A stretch of 64,000 nt of DNA from Pelodera strongyloides (GCA_036852015.1 JAANDG010000488.1:48602-112601); one strand, 5' to 3'. Shown: positions 49,221-63,225, counted from the first letter of the stretch. Notes: generated by a model not told the origin, from the sequence alone. Numbers and translations: made by a program.

Positions 49221-52083
49221 CGACATCGCAGTGCACGATGAGAGCGCTTCGCGCTTATAAAGTGCGAACACCTCTCGAAGCGTTTGTTCATCATAACAAA
49301 GCAGAGCTAAGTGTGACATTGGAAACAAATGCGCAACTAGCGTATAATTGTATTTAGTATGCAGCAAAGGTCTAATTGTAAGTTTATTCTCAAGTATTGA
49401 ACATACTTCAATGTAGAAATGTGGTGACGCAATAACATCCTTTGGAAACCATCTCAATAATTGTGGGCGCAATTCCGAAGTTTCATGAAAGTATGGCAAG
49501 GAGAAGGATACCGGTTGTCATTTATTAGTTTGACAAGGGGCAGCTGAATGCGAAACACAACCGTGTGTCAAAGAAGCTGTAGCTTGTAGCATCTAAGAAA
49601 TATACTGACGACGCCCGGTGACACCTCGGTACATCATCACACGGGAACTTGAGGGAAACCAATTTTAGCGCTATATTTGAAGGTTTCTGAGAGCTAGAAC
49701 GGAAAGGCTACAGAACGACGGTTTCTGAAACTAAAGCTTTATCAAAACGTTATGATGAATGATGAGAATACAGAATATTGTTAGGAAGTGTTTAGAAAAT
49801 AAGTACAAAGTTCGGTTTTTTTTATTCACCAATCACTCCCACGTATCTATTTGGGATGGGATACAATTACTACTACTCGAAATGAAAAATAAAAAATTCC
49901 ATCACTCTTTCTTATTGTGAGTTTACAAGTAACCGCAACTTCGTGCCTCTAACATGTTACATGCGTATTTATGAAAAAAGACATTGTATAAAAGACATTC
50001 CCCTGAAGCTTCTCCAAAGTTATCCTTCTCCAGTTTTACATCTACCATAATTTACTTGATTTACAATTGATTTTTCATCGCTTATGTTAAACTTTTATAA
50101 TTTTGGAAAAGAAAAGAATAAATTTTCGATATAATAGAACCGGTGATTACTTGAGCGAAATAATTTCCTATTCGATTCCGCTTTGATGCATTCAGAATTA
50201 AGTTACATAAGGGTAAATAGACACAACAAGCATTGACGTAGTACTCTCGCCTCACGCGTAATTACATTTCAATTCGACAACACGTATAAGCAATTAGTGA
50301 ATAGCTTTGTATCTGAATGAAAAGCAATATTATCCCGAATAAATTACGGGAAAATTTATGGAGAAATGAGAATGTACTCAGAATGCAAAGATAATTAATT
50401 AATCGGCGGTATACAGTACACGAATCAATTTCAAATAAATTTTGCGATTAAATGCATGATTAATGCACTTTCGCATTTTATTCTTGATTTTTATTTTTTT
50501 CGTTTTGCAAAAATTGTTCTTTTTATACTTGTTGTGTTATTCCATTTTCTGGAACTCGTTTATGTTGTTTCAGTGTTCTCTGCACGTTTACATCCACTGA
50601 GTAGATTCCATTGTATTTGCTGTCTACCGAGTATTATCTTCATTTTATTCCAGCTTTAGTCGTTGACCTCTCTCTAAAACAAACTGGGGCCCATTTCATT
50701 TCCTGTCCACATTTTTCACCCAAAAAATAGAGATTTCTGCGCACGCATCGCGCACCTTTCCCCCGCGTCGCGTGTCCCTTTGACAAAACTTCCGCCAACA
50801 AACATCATCACATTATGATAGAGCGATTTTCTCACACACTTGATTAGTTATTCACTCCCTACCTACGCGCACTCGCCTTCCTAATTATCCTAATTATTGC
50901 AAAATAATTGCTTTATTGGTTTCGGTGCTGCGATAGATTCGTTTCTTTTGCATAGATTTCTTGCTGGAGGCTGGAGTTGCTTGGAAAAGGAGCTTAAGTG
51001 TTCTTTTACGTTTGAAGAGTGTTGCTCAACGTGTTTTATTTATTAGTCATTATTGTCATCATCATTATCAAGATTTAAAGTACTTGAATGGTGAAAGTAA
51101 CTGTTTCATGCATGTGATGAGTTTTTTTTTGCTTCGACGGGCTCTTTTTTTGTAATGTGTTTATTTCACCCGTCTCTTCTTTTCTTTGCTATTGTTTTGT
51201 TGGTTAGGTTATTATTTGCATTTGCTTTTTGATTATATTATCGTGATACTTGTTTCTATTCTGGGACGTGGACTGGTCACCGTGATCACTACACTGGATA
51301 TACATCTTAATATTTCCAATTATATAAGCATTTCATTTGGTTGCATTTTTATTCGAAGCCCTTCTACATGTTTATTACAATATAAGCTCTTTCCAGAGCT
51401 TCAGGATTTTTCTTTTTCTCATTTTTATCTAGCTAAGCTAGTCACGCCTGCACGCACCTTCGCAACTTTGCACGTGATGCTACTTTGTCGTTTATCAATT
51501 TTCCCAGATTCAAGTTTTTTCTAAATATTTTTTTTGGACTACGACGCAATGGTGTAGTATCATAATGTAGCGGAGCGTCTTTTGCGTCTTTGTCTTTAAA
51601 GGATAGGTCATTACCAACCAAAATCAAATCGTCATTGTTTAGGGAGTTGGGCCATTTAATTCTGGGACTGTATTAACGACGGAATTGGCTTAAATTTTTT
51701 AATATATCATAGCCTTAGTAAGTCATTTTTAAGTGTCCCATCCATGTTATATTGTTATTGTAGTTTTCCCTTCCTTGGGTACGTGGGATTTGATCTTCAG
51801 GATATATGATTTTCTGGGTTTATATAACAACGTAAATCCCTACTTAAACATGCGAGGCTAATCGCTAATCCCTAGTTTTCGTATTGATTGGTCTCATGGA
51901 GGTTTATGTAGAGGCGGGGCTTGAATATATCAGATTCATAATCCCCCTTTTCCTTTTATTTCAACAATTAGGAAGTCGTCACTGGGATAAGATAAGATTT
52001 ACATTTCTTAATCGATTTTATCCATCCCTTTAAAGTTTACTATGTGCGTGTTGTCTATATAAAAATGTGTTTTCTTAGTTACC

Positions 52084-52514
52084 TTAAAGGAAGGCAGTCA
52101 CTTCAAAATCAACTTTTTTATTCGATTTTTATTAGATGCAAGCAGATTTATAAAACAATATGCAGCCCATAAAAATCCACATAAAATGGAACTCAGGGAG
52201 AGAAATCAATGAGAATGAGTTTTGATAAATGACCGACGCCGGTGCATATATGCAATTGCCAGGTGTACTTGGAGAGTGAACAGCCTGCAGTGTTACACCT
52301 GGCGCGTGGTTTATCACTGCAGGGTATTTATTATGAAACTCTATACGGGCAATTATAAACTACGGTATATAAGTAAAAGTCATAAACAGGGATTTCTCTC
52401 CCTGAGTTCGTTTTGCCGTACTTTGGCGCTGGAATCGTCGTTTTCTTCACATACTTGAACAATTAATGAAAAGCGAATAAAAAATACGAATTTGTAGTGA
52501 CTGCGATCCTTTAA
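52084..52514. repeat. TTAA-type MITE, GGCAGTCACT/AGTGACTGCGATCC ends
   Basis: TTAAAGGAAGGCAGTCACTTC at the left, GTAGTGACTGCGATCCTTTAA at the right. Inner arms CTCAGGGAGAGAAATCAATG and TTTCTCTCCCTGAG. Same family as 39316-39755. Confidence 0.8.
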
Positions 52515-53590
52515 TGTAATCCAGGATGTGAGTCATTTGGTTTTCGGTTATCTGCACGTCTTCAGCCCATCTAGTTATGGATGAAACCGAACCTTGGGAG
52601 GTGCATAGTTTGTAGTTTGTTTTTATTTCTCATTTCTATTTCTTGCGGTAACCTTTATTGCTATTGCTAGGTAATGTAATCTCTAGGACATAGACTACTG
52701 TCTGTGGTAATGTTCTGCTGGGTGCTATTCTTTTGTATTCTATTTGATAGCGAAGCATTTGAGATTTGAGGCACAGACTGCTTTTTATGCGTTTACGTTT
52801 GAATCTGAATCCCGCCATTTCTTAGAAATTTTAAATATGTTAATCCAAAATTCTCGGTTTTTTGGCCTACATAGTTTTATTTATCCTTCAAATCTGTCTG
52901 ACTCTTGTGTTTTTTTCCCGCTTTCTCGCGTGCAGTTTTCTGTGTTGTACTGGTGTGGGGTGTGCGTTTGTAGTTTTAGTTTATTTATTTATGGCTACTA
53001 ATTGAATTACATGTGTCTAGTGTCTCTGTGGGCGTAGTCAAGGTTTCTGTGAATGAGTACGAATCAGTACTGATTTCCAAAATGTATTTTTGTTAGCCAA
53101 ACATGTTTTGTATTAGCAGTGTTCGTACCGCTCTCATAGAGTCTAGCTCTAGACTCTAGACTTTTATGCGTCATTGAGGTCACTCTTTCTTTCGAAATTC
53201 TGTTCGATTTTCATTTTCGAAACTTCCGAAATTCGAAATTCGACGAATGTTTTGGCATGTGCATTTGGTTTGGATTTCCATAAGGTTCCTCTATCTTGAT
53301 AGAGCTGCTCATAGTTATTTATGTATTTTTAAACTATTTGAAAAATGACCTGGTAAAGTGTGTTTATGTTTGGAGGTTTATTTGATATTTATGGTTATGG
53401 TTAGTTTAGGTTTAGATTGACACTTGTTGTTGTATTTGGCATTGCATTTGGGAATTCGCTTATCACTTTGCATATAATATTCGTTTGGCTTTGACTGATT
53501 ATTCTATTCCCGCAAGCTGTCACTCATGTGCAAGAAAGGAGAGGAAAGTGGTGATAAGGGGAAGTTTCCATCTTTATATTTTCAGTCGTC

Positions 53591-53592
<2 letters not shown>

Positions 53593-53630
<38 letters not shown>

Positions 53631-53700
53631 GGTTTATTGGTTAACAATCAATACAAATAAAGAACGTCAACCAAAGGGAACCCTAAGACCCCACGCTCCA
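53593..53700 (-). mobile_element. Non-LTR retrotransposon 3' end, flanked by a 20-bp direct repeat
   Basis: A 108-bp insert is flanked by the identical 20-mer TTTATATTTTCAGTCGTCTA at 53573-53592 and 53701-53720. Read on the minus strand it ends in AATAAACCG followed by a (TTA)n tail, as expected of a 5'-truncated LINE or SINE. Confidence 0.8.
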
Positions 53701-54948
53701 TTTATATTTTCAGTCGTCTAGATCCCTTATGGTTAGCCTGCTCACTGCTGGATCTGGATCTTTACTTTATTCGAATATATCCTGCTTTTTCTTATAAAAT
53801 TCTTGCTGTCTCGCTGTCTGCACTCAGTTATCTGTTGTTTGAGTTTGGCGTAATAGAAATGCGAAATAATGATAAGTATAATAAGATCTGGAGACAAGGA
53901 GACATGGAGTGTTGTGTTAGTTAGGATTAGTTTGTTAGTAAGTCTAATTTCTACGATGATAACTAAATAGTAACAGTAACACTTTTATCGTGTCATAAAT
54001 TGTAGTAGTGTAGTAAAGTGTAGCCTATTTCAGGTAAACAACATGTTTGAGGCTGAGGTTTGACTACTTTAAAATTGTGGAGATTATTTTGTGTTTTCTC
54101 ACAGCTAATTAATATTTATTCATTTATAAATCGTGATTTTTTTTTGTATTGTATACTTTTTATATAGCTCTTTATCCTTGTGCAGTGAGGCTTTTCCGTT
54201 TTTCGAATCGGTACAAATAGAACACAATGAAGGCTTTTATTATTTAGTGTTGAAATCTTTTCAAAGAACATTATCTCGTTTGTTAGCTTTAGTTTTAGTT
54301 TAAATTTATATGAAATCAATGTCTCCGGCGTTTTATTTTGGATATTTATATTTGGAACCTCAACCTCACCACTCTCTACTACGCAAATGTTTTCCTTTTG
54401 TGGTGATCATCCTGTGAAAACTGAAAACAAATAACAAATGTGTTTTGTTTATCGTTTTACTTCATTTGGATGTGGTTGTTTTGATTTTGATGGTTGTTTT
54501 CGAACAGTTTCTCTTGAAAATACGAAACTGTTATTCCTAAACCTACTTCACTCAGTTTATGTTAGTTCTTGTTTTGTGCAGTTACTGCAAACCAAACAGG
54601 GAATTAGTAATTAGTGTATGAAGAATGAAGTATATGTTATGTTGCTATCACGCTATCACCTGATGGACAGTCCTAGATTTTATCATTTAATATAGTTGCT
54701 ATTAATTCTATTGTATACCTGAACACCTAGTTAACCTCGTGCTGCTATTTGCTTCTTTAAATGGTAATTCGTAAATCCCGTTTTTTCTCCCAATTTTTTC
54801 TTCATAATCACATTTACGGTGCAAGTGTTTCTTTGATTCTTTCCTTATCTGTTCGTTGGTAATTCTCCTTGGGCTACTGTACTCATATATTGAACGAAGA
54901 CTTAATTCTTACTTTTCAGTATATTTTCCACTTAATTATGCGATAGAG

Positions 54949-57900
54949 ATGTCCCCGGCTTCCGAGAGAGTACGTGTCCGCAGGAGACGCAGATTACGGC
55001 TAGAGCTCTTCATACTACTCTTTATACTTTTACCCCAGGTATGAATTATTATTGTTATGATTATTATTTTGTCGCACATCATTTTTGTTTTTTAATACTG
55101 TGGGTTGTCGTGTCATAAATGTTTTTTTTTTAATTTCTTGGGGTAGCTTTACATAGGTTTAGAATAGTTGTAATAGACAAAAGTACACTGGAGCCCGAAT
55201 AGACAACATTTGACGTATGTTCCCTAGTTCCCTTGAATTCTCATTGCGCAAAACGAATGTTGTTTTCAACTATATCTTCTTTTTTATCCTAAAATAATTT
55301 TGCAATTTTGCTTAATAATTAATATCGAGAATGCGTCATTGGCAAGGAGTATAGATTTGGTGATCACCGTTGCTTAGTTACTAATCCCCTTTTATAAGAT
55401 TCCGGTGGAAAACAGCGAAAATCAGATTAACGTACCCCTAACAGATTTGTTTTAATTAATGTACCCATCCCTGCAGTTGTTCATTTTGTTGCGGGGAAGG
55501 GAGAGGGGATAATAATAGGGGTTCTACATATGGAAATGTGAAAGTCGGGGGGTGTTGTCACTTGTCACTTCGAGTGTTTAAAGCGAAATGCTAGCCCCTT
55601 TGGAAAATTTGCATATGATAAGCAAATCCTATGTATCCTATGCTAATTTTGTACGATTGCCATGGACGATCGCGCAAAATTAGCATAGGATACATAGGAT
55701 TTGCTGATCGTATGCAAATTTTCCAAAGAGGCTGACTGGCTGACATTTCGCTTTAATGTTTGTATCTTGAATTCTCTTCCATGGAAGTGTTGTTTAGGCA
55801 GAAGCAAAGAGTGAACTTCGTTGTGGTGCGATCGATATTCGGAATACGCCGCCGAGTAGAGATGACGAAGAAGTGGCCAGTTTGTAAGTGTAGTTATTTT
55901 CATTTAATGGTGGATGAGGATGAATATTTTGAATTTGTGGGCGTGGCTATTTAGTTACTGTATGTTGTATGACGCCATCATGTAGGGTTGTATGCAATGC
56001 GCGACTTCTCTATACGCATTTGAACATTTACCAAAAATTTCTTACGATTAGTGTTTCATGTTTGTTCTGCTCGAGCAGACAGACATCTTTTGTTCAGAAA
56101 AAAAAATCAATTTAATTACTCACTTGCTCGCTAAGTATAATAAAAAATGGCTTTAAATTGAGTAACGCGTAAATGCCGTTCGTATATAGAGATGACCTGA
56201 AACATTTTGTGTCGAACAGCTTCAGTGATATATTTCGCGTCGCGCGAATGTACTCATTTCCAATAGCCTCCTGAAATTAAGCGCTCAGTTTAAGTGGTAT
56301 ATTGTGCAATTTGGTGTTTGTTCACCTAATTGAGCAATGTTGCTTATATTGTTTTCATTTTTTTTTTAGAAAGCGATGTACAGTAGTGGAAGGATCGATT
56401 TCGATCTCCATGATTACGAACAGTACGGTCGTGGAGTCAGATTTTACCGTTTTTGAGGACCTTCGAGAAATCACCGGATACTTACTCGTCTTTCAAGTCA
56501 GGTTAGGCTTTCATTTAGGTTTATTGTTGATTTGCTTGCATTGCATTGGAAGTTGTTACTCTGTACGACGGTTTTCTACATTTGAGCATTCATCTTTTCG
56601 AATTTGAAGGATATCATTATTCTGCGACGAAAGACGTTGATTTTGAATGTATTTTATATGCCTGAATATGTTGTGTCGTAAAAATAATGAACGTGTTTCG
56701 TTTGTCGTTGAGATGTAATGTTTTATATTTATTTATTTTCTTTGTTATTAGGGCGTTGCGATCTCTTGCCACAATCTTTCCCAAGCTGCGTGTTATTGGC
56801 GGGCAGACGTTGATTAAGAATTATGCACTGATTATCTATCAGAATCCAGATCTTGAGGTAAGGCCTATTTATCATTTGATGTATTTATAATGGCCGAAAA
56901 CACGACTTGTGAAGTTTTTGTTTGGCTGAAATTGGTACTGAATGGTCATGGTAAAATGGTTATACTTGTTGACCGTTATATTATTACCATCCTAGGCAGA
57001 AAGTGGTGTTTCTAATCCCGAAAACAACGACTGCGTCTGCTCGTAGTGACAAAAACGGCTTAGTTTCTATCTCGTTTGATTTTTTTTAACGAACCGAGCA
57101 TTTATTAAAGAAACAAAAATGACGTTCCAGGAAGTGGGTCTCAACCATATGACAGTGATCCGAAATGGAGGTGTCCGAATAGCTGAGAACTCTCGTCTTT
57201 GCTATGCAAAATCAGTGGATTGGCAGCACATTATGGCCGGACCGGTCAATGATCTCTTAGTGGACGATGCTGGAATGACTTGTTAGTTACTTTACTTATT
57301 TACTTTTCTTTCTCCACACATCCCCTCAATTCTCTGACCCTGACGATGTGTATACAGAATTTGTAGCTTCAGCATTGAAGCTTATAGAAGAAAGAGAACG
57401 TCTGATCAGTTAACGCAAATAGAGTCAAATGTCGGTATTTATCCTCCACCAATGTTGTAATAAGAAATAAGAATAACCTGAAACATTTTGCTGATTGTAC
57501 TTTTGAATATGTGATATTATTATTATTAATTACAGCGAGTGAAGAATGCAAGGACGTGTGTCGAGTAAAGGACCCCACAAATTGTCATTACATTAAGGGA
57601 TTGTTGACCTGTTGGAACCAGAACGAATGCCAACTCTGTGAGTTATTAGCTACTTTTATATTTTCAATTTGTCCTGCCTGGAAAGATTCTGTTCATGTAG
57701 TTCTGTTGCGGCCTACGTGGAATTGTGTTCTCTGCTGATTGTGTGCCGACCTGATCGTCTTATTTTCTGAACGCAATTATGTCTTCATCGGGTATATGTA
57801 TACTTACAGTTAGCTATTCGCAATTCACATCTATCTTGATTTGTTTCATTTTGAGCTTTTTTGTCTACGTGCATTTGGTACATTGTTGAGAAAGGTAACG

Positions 57901-58111
57901 GGAGTGATTGATGTCCCAGAGTAGTCTTTGTGAAGTGAACACTATGCAACATCAAACCAAATCTGTGTAGAGATCAGCCAAGCTAAACTCCAAACACTGT
58001 TGCGAATTGACCGATCACTTGATCAGTTTACTATTGTTGTCCTTTTTCCATTCTTTTTGCATTTTGTTTTCTCTCTCTCTCTCTCTCTCTCTATCTGTCT
58101 GTCTCACTATA

Positions 58112-58142
<31 letters not shown>

Positions 58143-58707
58143 CTCTCTCTCGACTAAACATTCCAACGTGACTTCGTTTTTTGCATGTTTTGGTCTCTTT
58201 TTATGTCCCGCCGTCAGCCTTCTCTTCACCAGAGTTATTCTTGGCGTTCTAGCTTTTCCATGTTTTGTTGCAATAGGGGGAGGGACGGAGTGATACATTT
58301 TTGCAATTTGGTTGAAACTAGGAAGGTAGGACGCAATGGACGTATGTGCTTTTTTATGGTACAATAGTCATCAGAAACCCTGGAAATGTAAATTTAATAT
58401 TCTCAAATGATATCATAATCAATGGATTCTATTTTCTAAATCGTCTTGACTGAACAATTGAACGGACCATATTTCTCTCTCTGCTACATTCTCTCCATTT
58501 CTATTTCTATGTCTTTCAGTTTTTCTATTATGAGATTCAGATTCAGAGCATTGATGCTATATGTGTACCTTCCGTTGTGGATCAATCTTATCAATATTAA
58601 ACGATAGCCGAATCTATATAGGCTTACCATTACGCACTCTTTTCCATTTTGCTGGTCTATGATTTATGACACTGTTGATTTGTTTCTCTCTCTCATTTTT
58701 CTTGTGC

Positions 58708-58752
<45 letters not shown>

Positions 58753-61700
58753 TCTTTCCTTTCCGGCCCTCTTTTTTGCGCGGCTCTTTTCTGCACAAAG
58801 TTGCGATCAGCGTGACACGGTGATGATGTATAAACAAATAAAACGAATCTGTTTTTCCTGCACTTTGCACTGTCCTTTCTATGGGAAAACAGCACTGTTG
58901 TATACAAATAAGGGATGTTCAGAGAGGGAAACGAAACCCCAAATTTAGTGAGTTAAAGGGGACAGGTAGTCTCTATAGCACAGGTCTGGAACTTCATTAC
59001 GGTTAAATAAAGGAAAGAACTATGCAAAATTGTACATGAACTGAACGTCAAGAGAAAGGTGTGGCCCATATATGAATATGGGACCCCGTTTCGACCCCTG
59101 TCGTATACGAGGACTTTTACCATGGTGGGGCCTCGTAGTAGTGTTTTATAGTGAAGTGGTCTAGCTGACGTCAAAAGTTTGATTGAGTGAGGAGTGGTGG
59201 CTAATACTATTCATTTATGTGCATGTAATTAATATCGTCGTAAATTGATCATTACTCTGCATTCTCAGATTTCTTCATCCCAGACCAGACTCCTGATGAG
59301 ATTAGATTAACTCTTTGGTCGCTCTGATGAATTGTTAATTAAAGGTGGTTGGGATTAAGTATTGTAGGAGTAGTTATTAGCCCGTATTCTCGGGCCGCAC
59401 GGAACTTCAAAAATGGGAACATGTTCCGGGAAAAGATCCGCGCGGAAATCTTCCGCTGCGGAAATGGTTCCGCTCCGGATGGGCGCCAGGATACAAATCG
59501 AACGGAACATGTTCCATGTAGTTTAAAACGTTGTCTTTACCATTAATTTTCTTTCATATTTTGAGTTTATATTATAATATTTTATTGTTTTTAACACATT
59601 TGTTCTCTGTTTAAAGAGTTACAGCAAGTTTCTAGCATTTATGTGCTTAATTTTTCACTAACGAACTGTAATTTAAAGAAAAAATTCTTTAAAATAAAAA
59701 GGTAAAAATAAAACAACAAAGGCAAAATTTCCGTCGTGATTTCCCACCCAAAAACCTCGGGGAAATTTTTGTATGGAAAAAATTTCCGTTTGGCCGAGCG
59801 GAAATTTGCAGACTACAAACTACACGCTCCGTTTTTCCGAGAATACCACTCTTTTTGCGGAACGGAACATGTTCCGCGACGGAAAATTTCCGTGCGCCCG
59901 AGAATACGGGCTATTATGACTCGAAAAGGAAATTAGTCTTTAGGAAAGTGTTTCGTTTGTCTATAACATGGGGAGTATATGGACTGCTTCACTGACCAAA
60001 TAAAATTAGACGGGAAATAAATGGCGTTGATTGAGCCCGTATGCATTTGCTACCTTCTGCAGCAGAATGGTTTTGAATTGCGTTAGGTATACTGCACATA
60101 CCCTGTGCAAATGCGCAAATGATGCTAATATTTATTACACACTTAAAATGAACATATAATATTTAGCTTGTCCTCATGCAAAAACGGCCAATGGAACAGC
60201 GGCACCGGGTTGTGTGGAGGATTCGACTGAAAGATGTCATGAACAGTGTCTTGGTGAGGTTTATGATTTTAGTACGGGCAATAATGCCAATAATATTGTT
60301 TCGTTACACCTATAGTGTTAGTACTAATAGCCGAGTAAGTCTTATTGATAGTGTTAGTGTTAACGATATAATTTCATTCTCATGTTGTATTGAAAAGTCT
60401 GTCTGTCTGTGTGTGTTTGTTTTGTAAATTTCGAGCGTCTCTTCTAGGTGGCTGCACGAAACCGGACTCGAATAGCAGTTGTTTTGCGTGTCAGAAACTG
60501 AACCACAAGTCTTTGTGTGTCGCCGAGTGTCCGAAGGAATTCTTCATTTACCTCGACAGGAGATGTGTCACCAAGAAAACGTGCGATGCGTAAGTGCACT
60601 CTTATTGATTAGTATTTTAAATTAGATTTTAGATTAGTTAGTATTCTGTGTTTTTTGGGGAATCAGATTTGTTGTCGTTACTGTGAAGTGAAGTGAGAAC
60701 TTTGGAAACTAGATCTTGAACTAATAATATGTACCTTATCGTATTGTTTACCGTATTGTATTGTATAATTGTATTGTATTGTATAATTGTATTGTATAGT
60801 TATATTGTATTGTATAATTGTATTGTATTGTATAATTGTATTGTATTGTATTATACCGTATTCGTATTGAATAGTGACCCTTTTTGGTGCTTCCTATACC
60901 TAGAGCTAGAGTCCTAGAGGGTCTATGACTTCCCCCCACATTTAAAATCAAGCATTGTTTGTAGGCTTGGCGATGATTTCAAGGCAGTCCAGGGAGTGTG
61001 CCAACAGTTATGTCCAGAGGGATGGGATGAAGGTTAGCGTTTTAGTGATATTGATCTCTTCTTCTTTTTTTTGTCGTGTTTTTTCATTAAGCACATTATG
61101 TTTTACTGAAAAGGATTTTATGGTCGATCATAAGTCGATTGCTGCCAAAGTTCGTAAACATGTTTATGATGGAAAGCGGTAATTATCATGGGATTAAGCG
61201 TTTTGGTCCGTTTTTGTTCGGAGTATATTTTTTGGATTGTGATTGTGAAAAAAATAGAACTTTTCAAGATACTCTTTAGTGTCGGTCGAAGTGAGAAGTC
61301 TGAGAAGTGAATAGATTTTTTTTAGTTTCGGTTTTTAATTAATTCGTTTTTTAGACGAAAGCGACAAACATTCGTGCGTGAAATGTGAGACGAAATGTCC
61401 AAGAAGATGTCCTGAAACAGTAATCGCATTATTTCTGTCTTTTTTATTTATTTCAATGTTTGTGTTGAATAGAGTAACAAATAATATTGATTAGCATATA
61501 CTAACCTGGTATAATATGAACAAGAACAACCGTGCTTGCATGTGTTATATTTGTGCAATCAGCCAATCATTAATGTTCTTGTGTGGTATCGGTAGTCTAT
61601 GACGAAAATTTGTATTAGCTTGTGTAGTGTATTGATATGTCTTTTTATGTTGAGCTCTTTTCACATATTTTATGTTTTTTATGAATATTATTTTAATTTT

Positions 61701-63019
61701 ATTTTCTCTGGAGCGCACTACTTTGGTAGACGAGAGACCGTATTCACCAACACAGAGGGAGCCCTCCCTAGGCTCACGAGCGCTCTGAATCTCTTTTGCT
61801 CTCGCACTCTCTACGCTTTCTTTAGCTTTCTGGGGTGGCAAGGGAGGGCTCCCTGTGTGTTGGTGAATGCGGCCTCAGAGCGGACTTCAGGGACCCCTTC
61901 GGCTCCCTGAATAGCAGTCGTAGTTTTAACCTTTATCCCATTAGTCTTTAGTGCTTCATTTTCAGACGGTCGACTCGCTTGCAACTGCGATGGAGCTGAA
62001 GACGTGCAATATGATCCAGGGAAATCTGGAGATTGAAATGCGAACTGGGATGGACAGTGTACAACCACACAAACTAACTGAGGCATTCGAGAATATTGAA
62101 GTTATTGAGGGGTGAGTTACTTTGGTTTTTCAGTAATACAGGTTTTTCGTTTGTTTTGTTCGTGAACAGGTCTCATTGCTGTAATTTCCGTGCAGCTGAG
62201 CATACTTTGTATTGTTTTTTTTTGGGATTTGGTACTTGGGATACAATACTTTGTATTGTTTTTTTTCAAAAAAAAACAATACTTTGTATTGTTTTTTTTT
62301 GGGATTTGGTACTTGGGATGTATACTCCTTCTTTGGAACGATACATGTCGCTGTCCACGTGTATTTGTAATATATTTCGTATGTGTAGTGTTTTTCCTGA
62401 ATTGAATTATTCTTATTTCAGCTCATTGATCATCCGTTTCTCACCCTCTTTTGTTTCGCTGCACATGTTCAAGAACCTTCGATTGATTAAAGGAGAGAAA
62501 CTACACAGGGACAAGTGGGTTTCTATTCGGTTTATTTTTTCTGGTTTTATATACTAGAGCAATTTCTGTTATGAGTTAAAAGTAACTTCAAGTATTACAT
62601 TGACCTTGCTTTATTTTTTATTTGGTATGTATATATTATATTGAATACTTTATTCTGAAAAGAACAAAAGCGAAATAATACAGCGTGAACAAATAGATAA
62701 AAAAACGTAAAGCGAAATACTGGGCATTTGGGCAACACAAAAATACGGAAGGTTCGTAGTTCAATGGCTACACATGGGGATAAGTAAGAGAATTTTGATT
62801 GAGCCGAGTTTTGAAAATTTCTACACTAGAAGGGAAGGGATGGAAATATGGAAAACTTCAAAAGGTAAGGAATTCCACGATCTGTGACTACGCGTATATA
62901 CCGATCAGTTTCGACCATTCCACGTGTTTAGGTACTCGGTTGTCGTGTACGAGAATCAGAATCTCCGTCAGTTATTCGACCCAAAGAATAAGTTCAAAGT
63001 GGAACGCGGAAAACTTCAG
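54949..63019 (+). CDS. daf-2: Insulin/IGF-1 receptor (DAF-2 type), extracellular part, 13 exons, 3' partial
   Basis: Ligand-binding half of the receptor tyrosine kinase of insulin/IGF signalling at the plasma membrane. Exons: 54949-55038, 55798-55883, 56370-56501, 56752-56857, 57131-57281, 57536-57637, 60167-60253, 60448-60589, 60965-61032, 61355-61419, 61966-62111, 62422-62514, 62932-63019; all phases agree, 452 codons, no stop. Residues 1-30 are a signal peptide with a very basic start (RRRRRLRLELFILLFILL). L1: CGAIDIRN..RCTVVEG (family CxGxDIRN..NCxVIEG), FPKLRVIGGQTLIKNYALII. Cys-rich furin-like region: HEQCLGGCTKPDSNSSCFAC, CVAECPKEFFIYLDRRCV, CVKCETKCPRRCP. L2: TVDSLATAMELKTCNMIQGN, FKNLRLIKGEKL, YENQNLRQLFD. 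Fibronectin and kinase parts lie beyond the window. Intron 6 is 2.5 kb. Orthology to daf-2 is inferred from a nematode host. Confidence 0.93.
55577..55755. repeat. TTAA-type MITE, family A variant, in receptor intron 1
   Basis: TTTAAAGCGAAATGCTAGCC at the left and GCTGACATTTCGCTTTAA at the right. The interior is a near-perfect palindrome around CCTATGCTAATTTTG. It ends 42 bp before exon 2. Confidence 0.8.
58068..58155. repeat. (CT)n microsatellite, receptor intron 6
   Basis: CTCTCT runs with CTGTCTGTCTC. A second tract lies at 58708-58750. Confidence 0.9.
59377..59916. repeat. Fold-back element with GGAACATGTTCC words, receptor intron 6
   Basis: Ends TTAGCCCGTATTCTCGGGCC and GCGCCCGAGAATACGGGCTA are inverted. 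The arms carry repeated GGAACATGTTCC, CGGAAAT and TTTCCG. The central 200 bp is AT-rich and single copy. Confidence 0.8.
60735..60860. repeat. Tandem ATTGTATTGTATAATTGT repeat
   Basis: Short AT-rich words ATTGTATTGTATAATTGT repeated about six times in receptor intron 8. Frames on both strands are repeat artefacts. Confidence 0.85.
61728..61876. repeat. Small inverted-repeat element, receptor intron 10
   Basis: CCGTATTCACCAACACAGAGGGAGCCCTCCCT at the left and AGGGAGGGCTCCCTGTGTGTTGGTGAATGCGG at the right, about 80 bp apart. Confidence 0.8.
62203..62325. repeat. Direct repeat of about 40 bp around a T9 tract, receptor intron 11
   Basis: ACTTTGTATTG, a T-run and GGGATTTGGTACTTGGGAT occur at about 62203 and again at about 62280. 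The spacer holds an extra ACTTTGTATTG and an A-run that can pair with the T-runs. Confidence 0.75.
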
Positions 63020-63225
63020 GTACTTGGGTTCTTACAATTCTATTTCGTTTGGAAGCCCCCCCCCCCCACTATTTGTTTTCACTGAAAGAATTGATAATCA
63101 CTGTCTTGTGTAGCTTGTGAGTATAATGTTTGCGTTTATTGTTCCTCTCCTGTTTTGTTTTTCACTGCGAAACAGTTATTCCGCTTCCGCTTTTGAAAGA
63201 AAATCATACTATCGTAATCTCATTG

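Larger units (their letters stand above)
47119..54948. other. Divergent intergenic region, 7.8 kb, upstream of the insulin receptor
   Basis: No protein gene recognised. It holds the promoters of the galactosyltransferase-like gene and the receptor, a family A MITE at 48440, a (CT)n tract at 49108, a MITE at 52084 and a non-LTR tail at 53593. An acceptor-like ACTTTTCAG at 54910-54918, 30 bp before the receptor ATG, suggests a spliced or trans-spliced 5' UTR. Confidence 0.5.
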
